In this document: positions 1 through 13,295 of the stretch, piece after piece
Layout of the letters: the number at the start of each line of letters is the position of its first letter
How positions within the stretch are numbered: position 1 is the first letter of the stretch
The notes under the pieces: generated by a model
The model's input: the letters and a program-made list of their open reading frames with translations, nothing else
Database searches by the model: none
Told to the model about the DNA's origin: nothing
Position numbers and translations under genes: made by a program
NCBI GenBank assembly: GCA_014801815.1
Contig: JAAVDM010000030.1
Span: 46,674 to 110,673 of the forward strand
DNA from: Bacteroides sp.
GTDB lineage: Bacteria > Bacteroidota > Bacteroidia > Bacteroidales > Muribaculaceae
DNA length: 64,000 nt
Direction: 5' to 3'

Positions 1-1170
1 GACGCTTCGCTCAAGGCTTCGCCTTCACTCAAGGGTGTGGTAATCGGTACCAACCTCTTCTCGAAAGCCGCCAAGAAGAAAAACGGCAAGAAGAGTGCCA
101 ATGCACAGCTGCCCCGTCTCGACGAGGAGTACGAGGAGAAACAGGATGCACTGAAGCAGATACTGGTTGAGAAGCTCAACACACTGCTCTCGGACAAGAT
201 TTCGGAGGGTGTCAAGGACTTTATCGGTGCTGACATAGTGCCTAAGGGCGCTCACTTCAGCGACACTGTATTCGGTTCGCTCAACTATGAGACTGTCAAC
301 CTCAGCGGCTGGACCAACGACGAACGTATCAACGGTATGGTGGCTAAACTCATCACCAATTATCTGCGCAAGTCGAAAGAGATAGACAGCGAACTCCGCC
401 GCAAGAAGTTCGACATCACTATCGGCGACGAGCTGCCTTCGGGTATCATGCAGATGGCCAAGGTCTACATAGCCAAGAAACGTAAGATAGGCGTAGGTGA
501 CAAGATGGCAGGCCGTCACGGTAACAAGGGTATTGTATCACGTGTGGTACGTCAGGAGGATATGCCGTTCCTTGAGGACGGTACTCCGGTCGACATCGTG
601 CTGAACCCGCTGGGTGTGCCTTCACGTATGAACCTCGGTCAGATATTCGAGACCGTTCTCGGTTGGGCAGGCCGTGAGCTTGGTGAGAAGTTCGCCACTC
701 CTATTTTCGACGGTGCCAGCCTCGATGACCTCAATGCATGGACTGACAAAGCAGGTCTGCCGCGCTATGGTAAGACCTACCTCTATGACGGCGGCACTGG
801 CGACCGTTTCGACCAGCCGGCTACCGTAGGTGTCATCTACATGCTTAAACTCGGTCACATGGTCGAGGACAAGATGCACGCCCGTTCCATCGGTCCGTAC
901 TCACTCATCACCCAGCAGCCTCTGGGCGGTAAGGCGCAGTTCGGCGGACAGCGTTTCGGTGAGATGGAGGTTTGGGCACTCGAAGCTTTCGGTGCCGCTC
1001 ATATCCTTCAGGAGATACTCACCATCAAGAGTGACGACGTGGTGGGCCGCAGCAAGGCCTACGAAGCTATCGTCAAAGGTGACCCCATGCCCAACCCGGG
1101 CATACCCGAGTCGCTCAACGTGCTTCTGCACGAGCTGCGCGGCCTGGGCCTGAGCATCACTTTGGATTAA
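1..1170 (+). CDS. rpoB: RNA polymerase beta subunit, C-terminal part (partial)
   Basis: Catalytic beta subunit of RNA polymerase; only the last 389 residues lie in the window, and the frame is open from base 1, so the gene enters from the left. Conserved C-terminal blocks are visible: [12 protein letters not shown], then the [14 protein letters not shown] segment, the [20 protein letters not shown] block that contacts beta prime, and the terminal [19 protein letters not shown] segment. It is followed after 25 bases by rpoC on the same strand, the usual rpoBC order, and the two are surely cotranscribed. An internal ATG lies at base 37, but it falls inside conserved beta-subunit sequence and is not a start. 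Confidence 0.98.
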   Translation, partial: DASLKASPSLKGVVIGTNLFSKAAKKKNGKKSANAQLPRLDEEYEEKQDALKQILVEKLNTLLSDKISEGVKDFIGADIVPKGAHFSDTVFGSLNYETVNLSGWTNDERINGMVAKLITNYLRKSKEIDSELRRKKFDITIGDELPSGIMQMAKVYIAKKRKIGVGDKMAGRHGNKGIVSRVVRQEDMPFLEDGTPVDIVLNPLGVPSRMNLGQIFETVLGWAGRELGEKFATPIFDGASLDDLNAWTDKAGLPRYGKTYLYDGGTGDRFDQPATVGVIYMLKLGHMVEDKMHARSIGPYSLITQQPLGGKAQFGGQRFGEMEVWALEAFGAAHILQEILTIKSDDVVGRSKAYEAIVKGDPMPNPGIPESLNVLLHELRGLGLSITLD

Positions 1171-1195
1171 CACGTACAAGAATCAACACAATATA

Positions 1196-5521
<4,326 letters not shown>

Positions 5522-5544
5522 CATATATCATATACTCAGTTAAA

Positions 5545-5600
5545 GAAACAGGGTGTATCAGAACGAGACTGTTCTGATACACCCTGTTTCTTTTGTTTTC
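5545..5600 (+). terminator. rpoBC intrinsic terminator
   Basis: A perfect 20-bp inverted repeat (5545-5564 with 5571-5590) has a 6-base loop and runs into TTTTGTTTT. It lies 24 bases after the rpoC stop. Because the lacI-type gene ends at 5628 on the other strand, the hairpin may serve both directions. Confidence 0.9.
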
Positions 5601-5627
5601 GATTGAGTTGTTATAAATGCTGCTAAT

Positions 5628-6635
5628 TTATGCTGTGGATTCACGTAATTTCATGTTTCCACGCAGTACGATTTTTTCAGAGGTCAGATCATGGGTTTCA
5701 ATCTGTCGCTGAAGTATGCGACATGCTTCCGAAGCCATTTGGGTGACGGGTTGTTCTACTGCCGATATCGTAGGATAGACCAATGTACAGAGAGTCGTCC
5801 CTGAGATACAGCACAGAGCTACGTCTTCAGGAATTTTGTAATGAAGTTTCTGAAGCACACTTTTTGCACCTAAAATAGAAGTTTCGGTAAATCCGAATAT
5901 AGCATCAAACGGGAGTCCGTATGATAGGAACTGTTCCATAGCCTGTATACCCTCTTCAGCTGTCAGACCTCCGTCAACCACATATCTGGGGTCATAGGGA
6001 ATGTTAAACTTTTCAAGAGCTTCTCTGTAACCGTGATAACGATCTACGGCATTACTGACAAAATTCGGCCCGGCAATATGTACGATATGTTTCCTACCGC
6101 GTCTTATAAGGGCCTCGACCATAAAATGTGACATCAAATCGTCATCAATACACACCTGCGATACATTCAGATCATTTATTTTCCTATCAAAGAAGACCAT
6201 AGGAATACCCTCCTGTATCATACGCTTATAAGCATCTAAATTTTTAGATTTGTGGCAGGGACATATCATTATACCGTCGATACGGCAGTTTTCAAGCATG
6301 GTTAGATTTTCCAGCTCCTGTTCCGGATCTTCGTTCGATACAGCTATAATGGTACGGAAGCCCTTATCTCTCATTTCTTTCTGTGCCTGCTGTATAAAAT
6401 TCATGAAGAACGGCGTCACCCCTTCCGGAATAACGATACCTATATTCTTTGTCATCTGACGCCGCAGGTTTACAGCAAGCTCATTACGTTGATATCCCAT
6501 TCTGTTGGCGGCTTCCTGAATCCTGCGCATGGTTTCGGGTTTTACATTACGCGCATCACCGGCCAAAGCTCTGGAGACTGTTGATTTTGAAATGCCGAGT
6601 TCACGCGCAATATCAATTATAGTCACATATTTCAT
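5628..6635 (-). CDS. LacI/GalR-family transcriptional regulator
   Basis: Sugar-responsive repressor or activator of 335 residues. The N-terminal helix-turn-helix is clear (TIIDIARELGISKSTVSRAL, about residues 5-24), followed by the hinge region and a periplasmic-binding-protein-like effector domain (about residues 60-330, starting NIGIVIPEGV). It is transcribed divergently from the transporter-dehydrogenase-barrel operon at 6880, which is its probable target. Three copies of a 13-bp sequence in the shared intergenic region are the obvious candidate operators. The ligand cannot be read from the sequence; a sugar or sugar acid is inferred from the neighbours. Confidence 0.92.
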   Translation of the reverse strand: MKYVTIIDIARELGISKSTVSRALAGDARNVKPETMRRIQEAANRMGYQRNELAVNLRRQMTKNIGIVIPEGVTPFFMNFIQQAQKEMRDKGFRTIIAVSNEDPEQELENLTMLENCRIDGIMICPCHKSKNLDAYKRMIQEGIPMVFFDRKINDLNVSQVCIDDDLMSHFMVEALIRRGRKHIVHIAGPNFVSNAVDRYHGYREALEKFNIPYDPRYVVDGGLTAEEGIQAMEQFLSYGLPFDAIFGFTETSILGAKSVLQKLHYKIPEDVALCCISGTTLCTLVYPTISAVEQPVTQMASEACRILQRQIETHDLTSEKIVLRGNMKLRESTA

Positions 6636-6652
6636 AAGGACGGAAGATTATA

Positions 6653-6678
6653 GTTCATTAATTTTTAAGAGCTACTTA
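6653..6678 (+). repeat. Solo right end of the TAAGTAGCTC dispersed repeat (copy C)
   Basis: These 26 bases match exactly the right end of the full copy at 16206-16398 (GTTCATTAATTTTTAAGAGC then TACTTA). No left end is present nearby. The fragment lies between the lacI-type gene and its probable promoter, so it would form most of the 5-prime untranslated region of that transcript. Confidence 0.85.
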
Positions 6679-6710
6679 CAAAGTTAGGAATTATATCCGA
6701 GGGCTGCAAT
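6679..6710 (-). promoter_or_regulatory. Bacteroidetes-type promoter of the LacI-family gene
   Basis: On the minus strand the -7 element reads TAACTTTG (6679-6686), with ATTG 20 bases upstream (6707-6710). This fits the Bacteroidetes consensus apart from the first -33 base. The predicted start falls inside the solo repeat end, about 35 bases before the ATG. Confidence 0.6.
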
Positions 6711-6728
6711 AGTGGTATTGCACTTTAT

Positions 6729-6772
6729 GGGAACGGTTGCGAAAATTGGGAACGGTTGCGGGAACGGTTGCG
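6729..6772. promoter_or_regulatory. Three direct 13-bp repeats, candidate LacI-family operators
   Basis: GGGAACGGTTGCG occurs at 6729-6741, 6748-6760 and 6760-6772 (the last two share one G). They lie between the divergent regulator and operon, just upstream of the operon's -33 element. A direct array of this size in a LacI-type intergenic region is best read as regulator binding sites. Direct orientation rather than a simple palindrome leaves activation or looping possible. Confidence 0.55.
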
Positions 6773-6795
6773 GGAAAAATAATTTACATAAAGCT

Positions 6796-6825
6796 TTTGA
6801 TGTCAGTTTCAGCGATATATCTTTG
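6796..6825 (+). promoter_or_regulatory. Promoter of the transporter-dehydrogenase operon
   Basis: TTTG (6796-6799), 18 bases, then TATCTTTG (6818-6825): a good match to the Bacteroidetes primary sigma consensus. The expected start near 6832 gives a leader of about 48 bases before the ATG at 6880. Confidence 0.65.
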
Positions 6826-6879
6826 CAGTATAAAATCAAACCGACATAAACGGATAACCCTAAAATCAAAATAACCGAC

Positions 6880-8325
6880 ATGAATCCTTCTGTACAATCT
6901 GCTATAAATGGAAAAGTTCCCTTAATCAGCAAGGTCGCGTATGGTTTCGGTGACGTAGGCTGTAACTTCAGCTGGTCATTCGTAGTCTCGTTCCTTATGA
7001 TTTTTTATACCGATGTTTTCGGTATCGGTATGGGTGCGGTAGCTACACTGTTACTGGTATCCCGTATATGGGATGCTGTCAATGACCCTCTGATAGGCAA
7101 TCTCAGTGACCGTACAAGGTCACGTTGGGGTCGTTACCGTCCTTGGCTGCTGTTCGGCGCTCCGTTGACAGCAATTGTTCTGATACTCTGCTTCTGGGCT
7201 CATCCGGAAATGGGCTATCGCTGGAAAGTGCTTTATATGAGTCTGACTTACGGACTTCTTGTTCTCGGCTACACATGTGTCAATCTGCCGTATGGCACGC
7301 TTTGTGGTGCCATGACCCAGAATATTGATGAGCGTGCCCGACTCAACACAAGCCGTTCGGTAGCCGCCATGATTGCGATAGGTGTCATCAATATAGTCAC
7401 TGTACCTCTTGTGAAATTCTGCGGTGACGGCACACTGAGCAGTGCCAGAGGTTTCCTCTGGGTAGCCATTATCTTCGGCGCTGTATTTACTGCATGTCAT
7501 TGGTTCTGTTTTGCCAAGACTAAAGAAACTGTGACTCCTCCGTCGAGAAAGGCTTATCCTATCGGACAGCAGTTACGTGCCGTAGCCAAGAATAAGCCGT
7601 TCATTATGGCTGTAATAGGTCAGCTTCTGTTTGGCTTCATATTGTATGGACGCAACGCCGACCTTATCTTCTACTTCAAGTATGTTGAGGGTAACGAGAA
7701 TCTGTTTTCATTTTTCTCGATGGTGATTATACTGCCGAGTATTGCCGGTGCCGCTTTGTTTCCTTTCGTATTCAGACTTACCGGCAATAAAGGTTGGGCT
7801 GCCAGTGTGTTCAGCCTGTTTACAGGAGTCAGCATGATATTGCTTTACTTCTTCTCTCCCAACACTTCTCCGGTTATGTTCTATACATTTGCCGCTTTAG
7901 CCCAGTTTTTCTTTTCAGGTTTCAATACTGCGATATACGCTATTATACCTGACTGTGTGGAGTACGGAGAGTGGAAGACAGGTATTCGTAATGACGGTTT
8001 CCAGTATGCCTTCATATCCCTTGCCAATAAGATAGGTATGGCTCTCGGCACAGCTTTACTGGCACTCGCCATGGGTGAGGCAGGTTATGTGGCTAATGTA
8101 GTACAGTCGGAAAGTGTACAGAAAGTGTTTCACATGGCTTTCAGTACTATACCGGGTATATTGTGGGTAATAACAGCCGGAGTGATGCTGTTCTATCGTC
8201 TTGACAAGAAGATATATAACAGAATTGTCAAAGACCTTGATCACAAGATTGAAGAAGGCTGGACAGGTGCTCCTGTAGAAACCCGTGCCAGCGAGTCGGA
8301 TGAAGTATTAATTGAAGTAAAATAA
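6880..8325 (+). CDS. GPH-family sugar:cation symporter (MFS)
   Basis: Inner-membrane cation-coupled importer of 481 residues with about twelve hydrophobic segments. It belongs to the glycoside-pentoside-hexuronide family, shown by the loop-2 motif (DRTRSRWGRYRPWLLFGAP, about residues 73-91) and by the NDPLIGNLSDR segment before it. The second half has IIPDCVEYGEWKTGIRNDG, also typical of GPH proteins. Family members carry melibiose, xylosides or glucuronides. It is the first gene of an operon with a sugar or polyol dehydrogenase 15 bases downstream, so its substrate is probably that enzyme's substrate or precursor. Confidence 0.9.
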   Translation: MNPSVQSAINGKVPLISKVAYGFGDVGCNFSWSFVVSFLMIFYTDVFGIGMGAVATLLLVSRIWDAVNDPLIGNLSDRTRSRWGRYRPWLLFGAPLTAIVLILCFWAHPEMGYRWKVLYMSLTYGLLVLGYTCVNLPYGTLCGAMTQNIDERARLNTSRSVAAMIAIGVINIVTVPLVKFCGDGTLSSARGFLWVAIIFGAVFTACHWFCFAKTKETVTPPSRKAYPIGQQLRAVAKNKPFIMAVIGQLLFGFILYGRNADLIFYFKYVEGNENLFSFFSMVIILPSIAGAALFPFVFRLTGNKGWAASVFSLFTGVSMILLYFFSPNTSPVMFYTFAALAQFFFSGFNTAIYAIIPDCVEYGEWKTGIRNDGFQYAFISLANKIGMALGTALLALAMGEAGYVANVVQSESVQKVFHMAFSTIPGILWVITAGVMLFYRLDKKIYNRIVKDLDHKIEEGWTGAPVETRASESDEVLIEVK

Positions 8326-8340
8326 CAACAGATAAATAAA

Positions 8341-9393
8341 ATGAGACAGGCAATCTTAACCGAACCCAAACATATAGTGATAAAGACCGATGTGGCAGCT
8401 CCCGAAGCTGTGAACCTTAAGCCGAATGAGGTGCTGATTAATGTAAAACGTATCGGTATCTGTGGCAGTGAGATTCATTCTTATCACGGTCTTCACCCCG
8501 CTACCAAATACCCTGTTGTGCAGGGTCACGAGTTCTCAGCTGTAGTGGTTGAGGTAGGTTCCGATGTCAAAAACTGCCGTAAGGGTGACAGAGTCACAGC
8601 GCGTCCGCAACTTGTCTGTGGTAAATGCGGTCCGTGCCGTCGCGGACAATACAATGTCTGTGAGAATCTGAAAGTCGAGGCGTTTCAGGCTGATGGTGTG
8701 GCACAGGATTATTTTGTCACTACCGCTGACCGCGTTGTAGTTCTGCCTGAGAGCATGTCTCTTGATGAAGGTGCTATGATTGAACCCTGTGCTGTGGGCG
8801 CACATGCCTCAGTTCGTACTGATGTAGCCGGTAAGAATGTTGTAGTGAGCGGAGCCGGTACGATAGGTATTCTGGTTGCACAGTTCTGCAAAGCTCGTGG
8901 AGCCAAAAAAATTCTTATAACCGATGTGAGTGATTTCAGACTGGAGAAAGCTCGTGAGTGCGGCATTGAATATGTGGCTAATGTGACTGAAACAACACTG
9001 AAAGACGCTGTCAGAGAGGTATTCGGTGAAGAGGGTTATCAGGTAGGCTTCGAGGTGGCCGGTGTTGAGTCAAGTATCCGCTCACTCATGGAGACCATTG
9101 AGAAGGGCAGCAGTATTGTTATTGTAGCTGTGTTCGCTAAAGACCCTGCGTTAAGTATGTTCTATCTTGGTGAACATGAACTTAGCCTTATCGGCTCAAT
9201 GATGTACCGTCATGAGGATTATGAGACAGCTGTAGACTTTGTAAGCAAAGGTATTGTCAATCTGAAACCGCTTATAAGTAACCGTTTCCCCTTTGAGCAG
9301 TATGATGACGCCTATCGTTTTATCGACGCCAACCGGGCTACTGCTATGAAGGTTATCGTTGACCTTGAGGCTACGGAGGCCGAACAGAAGTAA
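8341..9393 (+). CDS. Zinc-dependent medium-chain alcohol/polyol dehydrogenase
   Basis: Cytoplasmic NAD(P)-dependent dehydrogenase of 350 residues. Catalytic zinc ligands are visible at C39 in RIGICGSEIHSYHG and in GHEFSAVV (about residue 61). The structural zinc cluster is CGKCGPCRRGQYNVC (about residues 94-108). The Rossmann motif is GAGTIGILVAQF (about residues 168-179). The family includes sorbitol, threonine, galactitol-1-phosphate and L-galactonate dehydrogenases, and the sequence alone does not choose among them. The position between a GPH symporter and an outer-membrane barrel under a LacI regulator favours a sugar alcohol or sugar acid. Confidence 0.88.
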   Translation: MRQAILTEPKHIVIKTDVAAPEAVNLKPNEVLINVKRIGICGSEIHSYHGLHPATKYPVVQGHEFSAVVVEVGSDVKNCRKGDRVTARPQLVCGKCGPCRRGQYNVCENLKVEAFQADGVAQDYFVTTADRVVVLPESMSLDEGAMIEPCAVGAHASVRTDVAGKNVVVSGAGTIGILVAQFCKARGAKKILITDVSDFRLEKARECGIEYVANVTETTLKDAVREVFGEEGYQVGFEVAGVESSIRSLMETIEKGSSIVIVAVFAKDPALSMFYLGEHELSLIGSMMYRHEDYETAVDFVSKGIVNLKPLISNRFPFEQYDDAYRFIDANRATAMKVIVDLEATEAEQK

Positions 9394-9406
9394 TCAAGCA
9401 CGCGCT

Positions 9407-10216
9407 ATGGCCTGCGACTTTCTGAAAATATGCTTCGCCATATTTATGATTACGGCTTCTGCCGTTACTGTGAAGGCAGACGACAGTGCGGTTGATACTC
9501 CGGCTGCTCCCCGTCACCCGGTGAGTGACTATCTTGATTTTGATTTCCGTATTGCCAACAATCATCTCTGGCGCGGAATAGAAGTCAGTGACGGTCTCGT
9601 TATGTGTTCGTCTGTGGGAGTGCATGACCCGAAAGAGTATGTAAAAGTCGGTGTGTGGAACGGAACAAACGTGACCGGTAAATATAAGGAGCTGAATTTT
9701 TTTGCAGAATTTACCGTACAGCGTTTCAAACTCGCTTTCTGGGACACCTACAACTTTTCTCCCGATGCGGACTATAATAATAAGGAGTTTTTCAATTACA
9801 AGGCACGTACTACCGGAAGGTTTCTTGACTGCATAGCTTCTTATAATTTTGGCTCTGCTTTTCCTCTTTCTCTTACATGGTCTACCATAATCTTTGGCCG
9901 TGATCGATACAGCCTCTATTCTTCGGACTCGAAGCAACGTTATTCCACATATATCGCTGCCGAGGTGAGATGTTTTGACCGCCAGAGCTGGACAGTAGAT
10001 GCCGCAGTCGGCGGTACCTTCACACTGGCCCGTAAAGACGGAGACCGTAGTACCTTTTATTCTTCCCGTTCGGGCATTATAGATGTCAGAGCCACTGTGA
10101 CACGCACAGTCAGAATCACAGACCGTTACAATATACCTTTGTCGGCCACAGTGATGTTCAATCAGGTAGAAAACAGAGCCTATTTTCAGGTTGCAGCCCG
10201 TGTCTTCAGTTTCTGA
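9407..10216 (+). CDS. Small outer-membrane beta-barrel protein
   Basis: Predicted exported protein of 269 residues. I take the ATG at 9407 because it gives a normal signal peptide (MACDFLKICFAIFMITASAV, cleavage near VKA-DD). An upstream in-frame ATG at 9359 lies inside the preceding dehydrogenase gene and would place charged residues before the signal. The mature part alternates aromatic and polar residues in strand-like stretches and ends in a terminal F (AARVFSF), as outer-membrane barrels do. The start (DFDFRIANNHLWRGIEVSDG) recalls the Gcw_chp/TIGR02001 type. Last gene of the LacI-linked operon, so probably the outer-membrane pore for its substrate. Confidence 0.7.
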   Translation: MACDFLKICFAIFMITASAVTVKADDSAVDTPAAPRHPVSDYLDFDFRIANNHLWRGIEVSDGLVMCSSVGVHDPKEYVKVGVWNGTNVTGKYKELNFFAEFTVQRFKLAFWDTYNFSPDADYNNKEFFNYKARTTGRFLDCIASYNFGSAFPLSLTWSTIIFGRDRYSLYSSDSKQRYSTYIAAEVRCFDRQSWTVDAAVGGTFTLARKDGDRSTFYSSRSGIIDVRATVTRTVRITDRYNIPLSATVMFNQVENRAYFQVAARVFSF

Positions 10217-10220
10217 CAGT

Positions 10221-10273
10221 TGATAGTGACAAAGCTCCGCTCTATATTATAGAGCGGAGCTTTGTCACTATCA
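10221..10273 (+). terminator. Long hairpin terminator of the sugar operon
   Basis: A near-perfect inverted repeat of about 25 bp (10221-10246 with 10248-10273) lies 4 bases after the stop codon of the barrel gene. The T-run is short on the plus strand, so termination is inferred mainly from the stem. Confidence 0.75.
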
Positions 10274-10310
10274 TAAGTAGCTCTTAAAAATTAAACGATA
10301 GAGCTACTTA
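10274..10310. repeat. 37-bp miniature copy of the dispersed repeat (copy D)
   Basis: The left end of the dispersed repeat (TAAGTAGCTC, TTAAAAATTAAACGATA) is joined directly to the outer ten bases of the right end (GAGCTACTTA). Everything internal is missing. It lies immediately after the terminator hairpin, before the convergent aminotransferase gene. Confidence 0.85.
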
Positions 10311-10322
10311 GGTAATTAGTTT

Positions 10323-11519
10323 TTACTTACGGTTGTTGTAGGTTTCGAGGGCGGCGCGGAGACAGTCGAGTGCGCCGGCGAGCTCTTCGATGTGGTGTAC
10401 GTAGGCTATACGGACTTCATCGCGGCCAAGACCGGGAGTGGTGTAGAAACCTTCGCCGGGAGCCATGAATACAGTGGTACCGTTGTAGGAGAAGTCGGTG
10501 AGGCACCAGCGGCAGAAATCCTCGGCACTCTCTACCGGCAGACGTGCCATAGTATAGAACGCTCCTTCTGGCATAGGCGAGAATACACCGGGTATGTCGT
10601 TAAGGCCGTTAACAAGGAAGTCGCGGCGACGACGATACTCGTCTATAGCATTATCAATGTAGGTCTGTGGTACGTCGATAGAGGCGAGTGCCACGAGCTG
10701 ACCGATAAGCGGGGGTGACAGACGGGCCTGAGCAAATTTCATGATATTGGCGTAAAGCTGACGGTTGCGTGTCACGAGTGTACCGATACGTATGCCACAT
10801 TCGTTATAGCGTTTCGATACCGAATCGATTACGATTACGTTGTCATCAATGCCTTCAAGCGAGAGTGCTGACATAGGCCGATGGTCTGAATAGCAGAACT
10901 CACGGTACACTTCGTCGCTATAAAGGAAAAGATTGTAGCGCTTCACAAGGTCGCGCAGTTTCAGCATCTCATCGGCTGTATAGATATATCCGGTAGGATT
11001 GTTGGGACTACAGATACAGATACCTTTGGTACACGGGGTTATAAGACGTTCGAATTCCTCGACATGAGGCAGACGGAAACCGTTGTCAATGCTCGACGGA
11101 ACACTGACAATCTTTGCACCTCCCTGTAGAGCGAATGCCTTGTAGTTGGCGTATGCCGGTTCGGGAATAATGACCTCGTCACCCGGATCGAGGGTTGCCA
11201 TGAAGGCGAACATCACAGCCTCCGAACCTCCGGTGGTGACGATTATGTCCTCGGGAGTGACATTGATATTATGCCGGTGATAGTACTCGGCCATTTTAGC
11301 ACGTAGTTGAGGTATACCCTCTGAAGCACTGTATTCGAGTACCTTCAGATCTATGGCATGAAGAGCCTCCAGAGCCTGCGGAGGTGTGGGAAGGTCGGGC
11401 TGGCCGATGTTGAGGCGGTAGACGTACAGGCCGCGCTCTGCGGCTTTGGCGGCCAGCGGAGCCAGCTTACGGATGGGCGACGCCGGCATAGCGGTGCCGC
11501 GGTGTGAGAGTTCGGGCAT
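10323..11519 (-). CDS. PLP-dependent class I/II aminotransferase
   Basis: Fold-type I aminotransferase of 398 residues, aspartate-aminotransferase-like. The PLP lysine lies in DSVSKRYNECGIRIG (about residue 240), the Asn in SPNNPTG (about residues 180-186), and the Asp/Tyr in YSDEVYREF. The phosphate-binding GGSEA is near residue 104. Substrate is not determinable; homologues are often annotated as aspartate or aromatic aminotransferases. It ends the group pheS-nth-aminotransferase, with 4 bases between nth and its ATG, so it is probably co-transcribed. A second ATG (residue 11, MPASPIRKL) is a possible alternative start. Confidence 0.9.
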   Translation of the reverse strand: MPELSHRGTAMPASPIRKLAPLAAKAAERGLYVYRLNIGQPDLPTPPQALEALHAIDLKVLEYSASEGIPQLRAKMAEYYHRHNINVTPEDIIVTTGGSEAVMFAFMATLDPGDEVIIPEPAYANYKAFALQGGAKIVSVPSSIDNGFRLPHVEEFERLITPCTKGICICSPNNPTGYIYTADEMLKLRDLVKRYNLFLYSDEVYREFCYSDHRPMSALSLEGIDDNVIVIDSVSKRYNECGIRIGTLVTRNRQLYANIMKFAQARLSPPLIGQLVALASIDVPQTYIDNAIDEYRRRRDFLVNGLNDIPGVFSPMPEGAFYTMARLPVESAEDFCRWCLTDFSYNGTTVFMAPGEGFYTTPGLGRDEVRIAYVHHIEELAGALDCLRAALETYNNRK

Positions 11520-11523
11520 AGGT

Positions 11524-12159
11524 TTAAGGTATTATAGGATTTCGGCACCACGGGCGCAGGCCACATTCGTCGCAGTGCGGACGACGGGCCGTGCACACAT
11601 AGCGGCCGTGCAGTATCAGCCAATGATGAGCCGTAGCGAGGAGATGAGATGGAATATAGCGGGTCAGTGTCTTCTCGGTACTCAGGGGTGTACGTGAGTT
11701 GTCCGTAAGGCCGAGACGATTGCTGACACGGAAGACATGAGTGTCTACGGCCATAGCTGCTTTGTTCCACACCACCGACAGCATGACGTTAGCTGTCTTA
11801 CGGCCAACACCGGGCAGCTTCATCAGATTATCAATATCCGACGGCACTTCACCGCCGAAGTCATTAACAATCATTTGGGCGGCACGTATCAGATGGCGTG
11901 TCTTATTGTTAGGATATGAGATGCTTTTAATCAGTGCGTAGACGTCTTCTTCTGACGCGGCAGCCAGAGTCGCCGCGTCAGGAAAAGCCTTGAATAGAGC
12001 CGGTGTCACGATATTGACTCTTTTATCGGTGCATTGGGCTGAAAGAATTACAGCCAACAGCAGATGAAAGGGTGTTTCGTACTGAAGTTCGGTACGCGGT
12101 TCGGGCATATTGGCCTGAAACCAACCTATGACACCTTCGTAGCGCTCTTTAATAGTCAT
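11524..12159 (-). CDS. nth: Endonuclease III
   Basis: Base-excision-repair glycosylase/AP lyase, 211 residues, for oxidised pyrimidines. The helix-hairpin-helix LPGVGRKTANV carries the catalytic lysine (K121), and the catalytic Asp is D139 in AVDTHVFRVSNRLGL. The 4Fe-4S loop is complete: C189, C196, C199 and C205 (C-x6-C-x2-C-x5-C). Lies between pheS and the aminotransferase on the same strand with very short gaps. Confidence 0.97.
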   Translation of the reverse strand: MTIKERYEGVIGWFQANMPEPRTELQYETPFHLLLAVILSAQCTDKRVNIVTPALFKAFPDAATLAAASEEDVYALIKSISYPNNKTRHLIRAAQMIVNDFGGEVPSDIDNLMKLPGVGRKTANVMLSVVWNKAAMAVDTHVFRVSNRLGLTDNSRTPLSTEKTLTRYIPSHLLATAHHWLILHGRYVCTARRPHCDECGLRPWCRNPIIP

Positions 12160-12186
12160 GGCAGGAAGTTATGAAATTAATCCCGG

Positions 12187-13212
12187 TCAGTGAGCGGCAT
12201 CAAACTCGTGCAGGAAGCGCATGTCATTCTCCGAGAACAGTCGCAGGTCACGCACACGATATTTCAGGTTGGCTATGCGCTCTATACCCATACCAAAAGC
12301 ATAACCGCTGTATACTTCCGGGTCGATGCCGCAGGCACGCAACACATTGGGGTCAACCATACCGCAGCCGAGAATCTCGACCCAACCGGTACCCTTACAG
12401 AGCGTACAGCCCTTGCCACCGCATATCATACAGCTTATGTCCATTTCGGCCGATGGTTCGGTGAAGGGGAAGTAGCTCGGGCGCAGACGTATGCGTGTCT
12501 CGGGGCCGAACATCTCACGGGCGAAATAAAGAAGCACCTGTTTAAGGTCGGCAAATGACACATTGCGGTCGATATACAGACCCTCTACCTGATGGAAAAA
12601 GCAGTGAGCGCGTGCCGAGATAGCCTCGTTGCGATACACACGTCCCGGGCACACGATACGGATAGGAGGCTGGTGGCTCTCCATAACACGTGTCTGTACC
12701 GACGAAGTGTGTGTGCGCAGCAGCACATCGTCTTTGCCCCGACGGATAAAAAATGTGTCCTGCATATCACGTGCGGGATGATCAGGAGCAAAGTTAAGCG
12801 ATGAGAACACATGCCAATCGTCTTCGATTTCCGGCCCTTCGGCTATGGTGAAACCCATAGAGCCGAAAATACGCAGTATTTCCGAACGCACCAGCGACAG
12901 CGGGTGACGTGTGCCGAGAGGCAGAGGAGTAGCTGTGCGAGTCAGGTCAATACCGGCCAGTGAAGTGTCCGGGCCGGCGGCTATATTGTCGCGCAAGGCA
13001 CTTATGGTGTCTGTGGCCAGTGTCTTCAGCTCATTGATAAGCTGTCCGATTTCGCGTTTGCGGTCGGCGGGAACATTGCGGAAGTCTGCCATAAGCGCCG
13101 GTATGGCGCCTTTCTTGCTGAGGTATCTGATGCGGAGCTGTTCTACCTCTTCGGGTGTCGAAGCCGACAGCGAAGCCAGTTCTGCTTTGAGTGCATTGAT
13201 TTTGTCTATCAT
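12187..13212 (-). CDS. pheS: Phenylalanyl-tRNA synthetase alpha subunit
   Basis: Class II aminoacyl-tRNA synthetase subunit of 341 residues. The N-terminal helical arm (about residues 1-85) binds tRNA. The catalytic core shows the motif 2 region (GRVYRNEAISARAHCFFHQV, about residues 192-211) and motif 3 (GMGIERIANLKY, about residues 312-323). A CMICGGKGCTLCKGTGW cysteine cluster lies near residue 260, as in other PheS proteins. First gene of the apparent pheS-nth-aminotransferase group. pheT is not in the window, so the two subunits are encoded apart. Confidence 0.97.
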   Translation of the reverse strand: MIDKINALKAELASLSASTPEEVEQLRIRYLSKKGAIPALMADFRNVPADRKREIGQLINELKTLATDTISALRDNIAAGPDTSLAGIDLTRTATPLPLGTRHPLSLVRSEILRIFGSMGFTIAEGPEIEDDWHVFSSLNFAPDHPARDMQDTFFIRRGKDDVLLRTHTSSVQTRVMESHQPPIRIVCPGRVYRNEAISARAHCFFHQVEGLYIDRNVSFADLKQVLLYFAREMFGPETRIRLRPSYFPFTEPSAEMDISCMICGGKGCTLCKGTGWVEILGCGMVDPNVLRACGIDPEVYSGYAFGMGIERIANLKYRVRDLRLFSENDMRFLHEFDAAH

Positions 13213-13295
13213 CGTGGTGTATGACTTGTTTCTTTATTAATGTGCGAAGTTACTAAATTTTTTCCAATAGTCATACCACAATGCCGCTCTGAGGT

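Noticed and set aside
6840..6879. Riboswitch upstream of the sugar operon
   Set aside because: The leader is only about 48 bases and shows no known fold.
9359..9406. Earlier start for the outer-membrane barrel gene
   Set aside because: It would overlap the dehydrogenase gene and put a charged stretch before the signal peptide; ATG 9407 is better.
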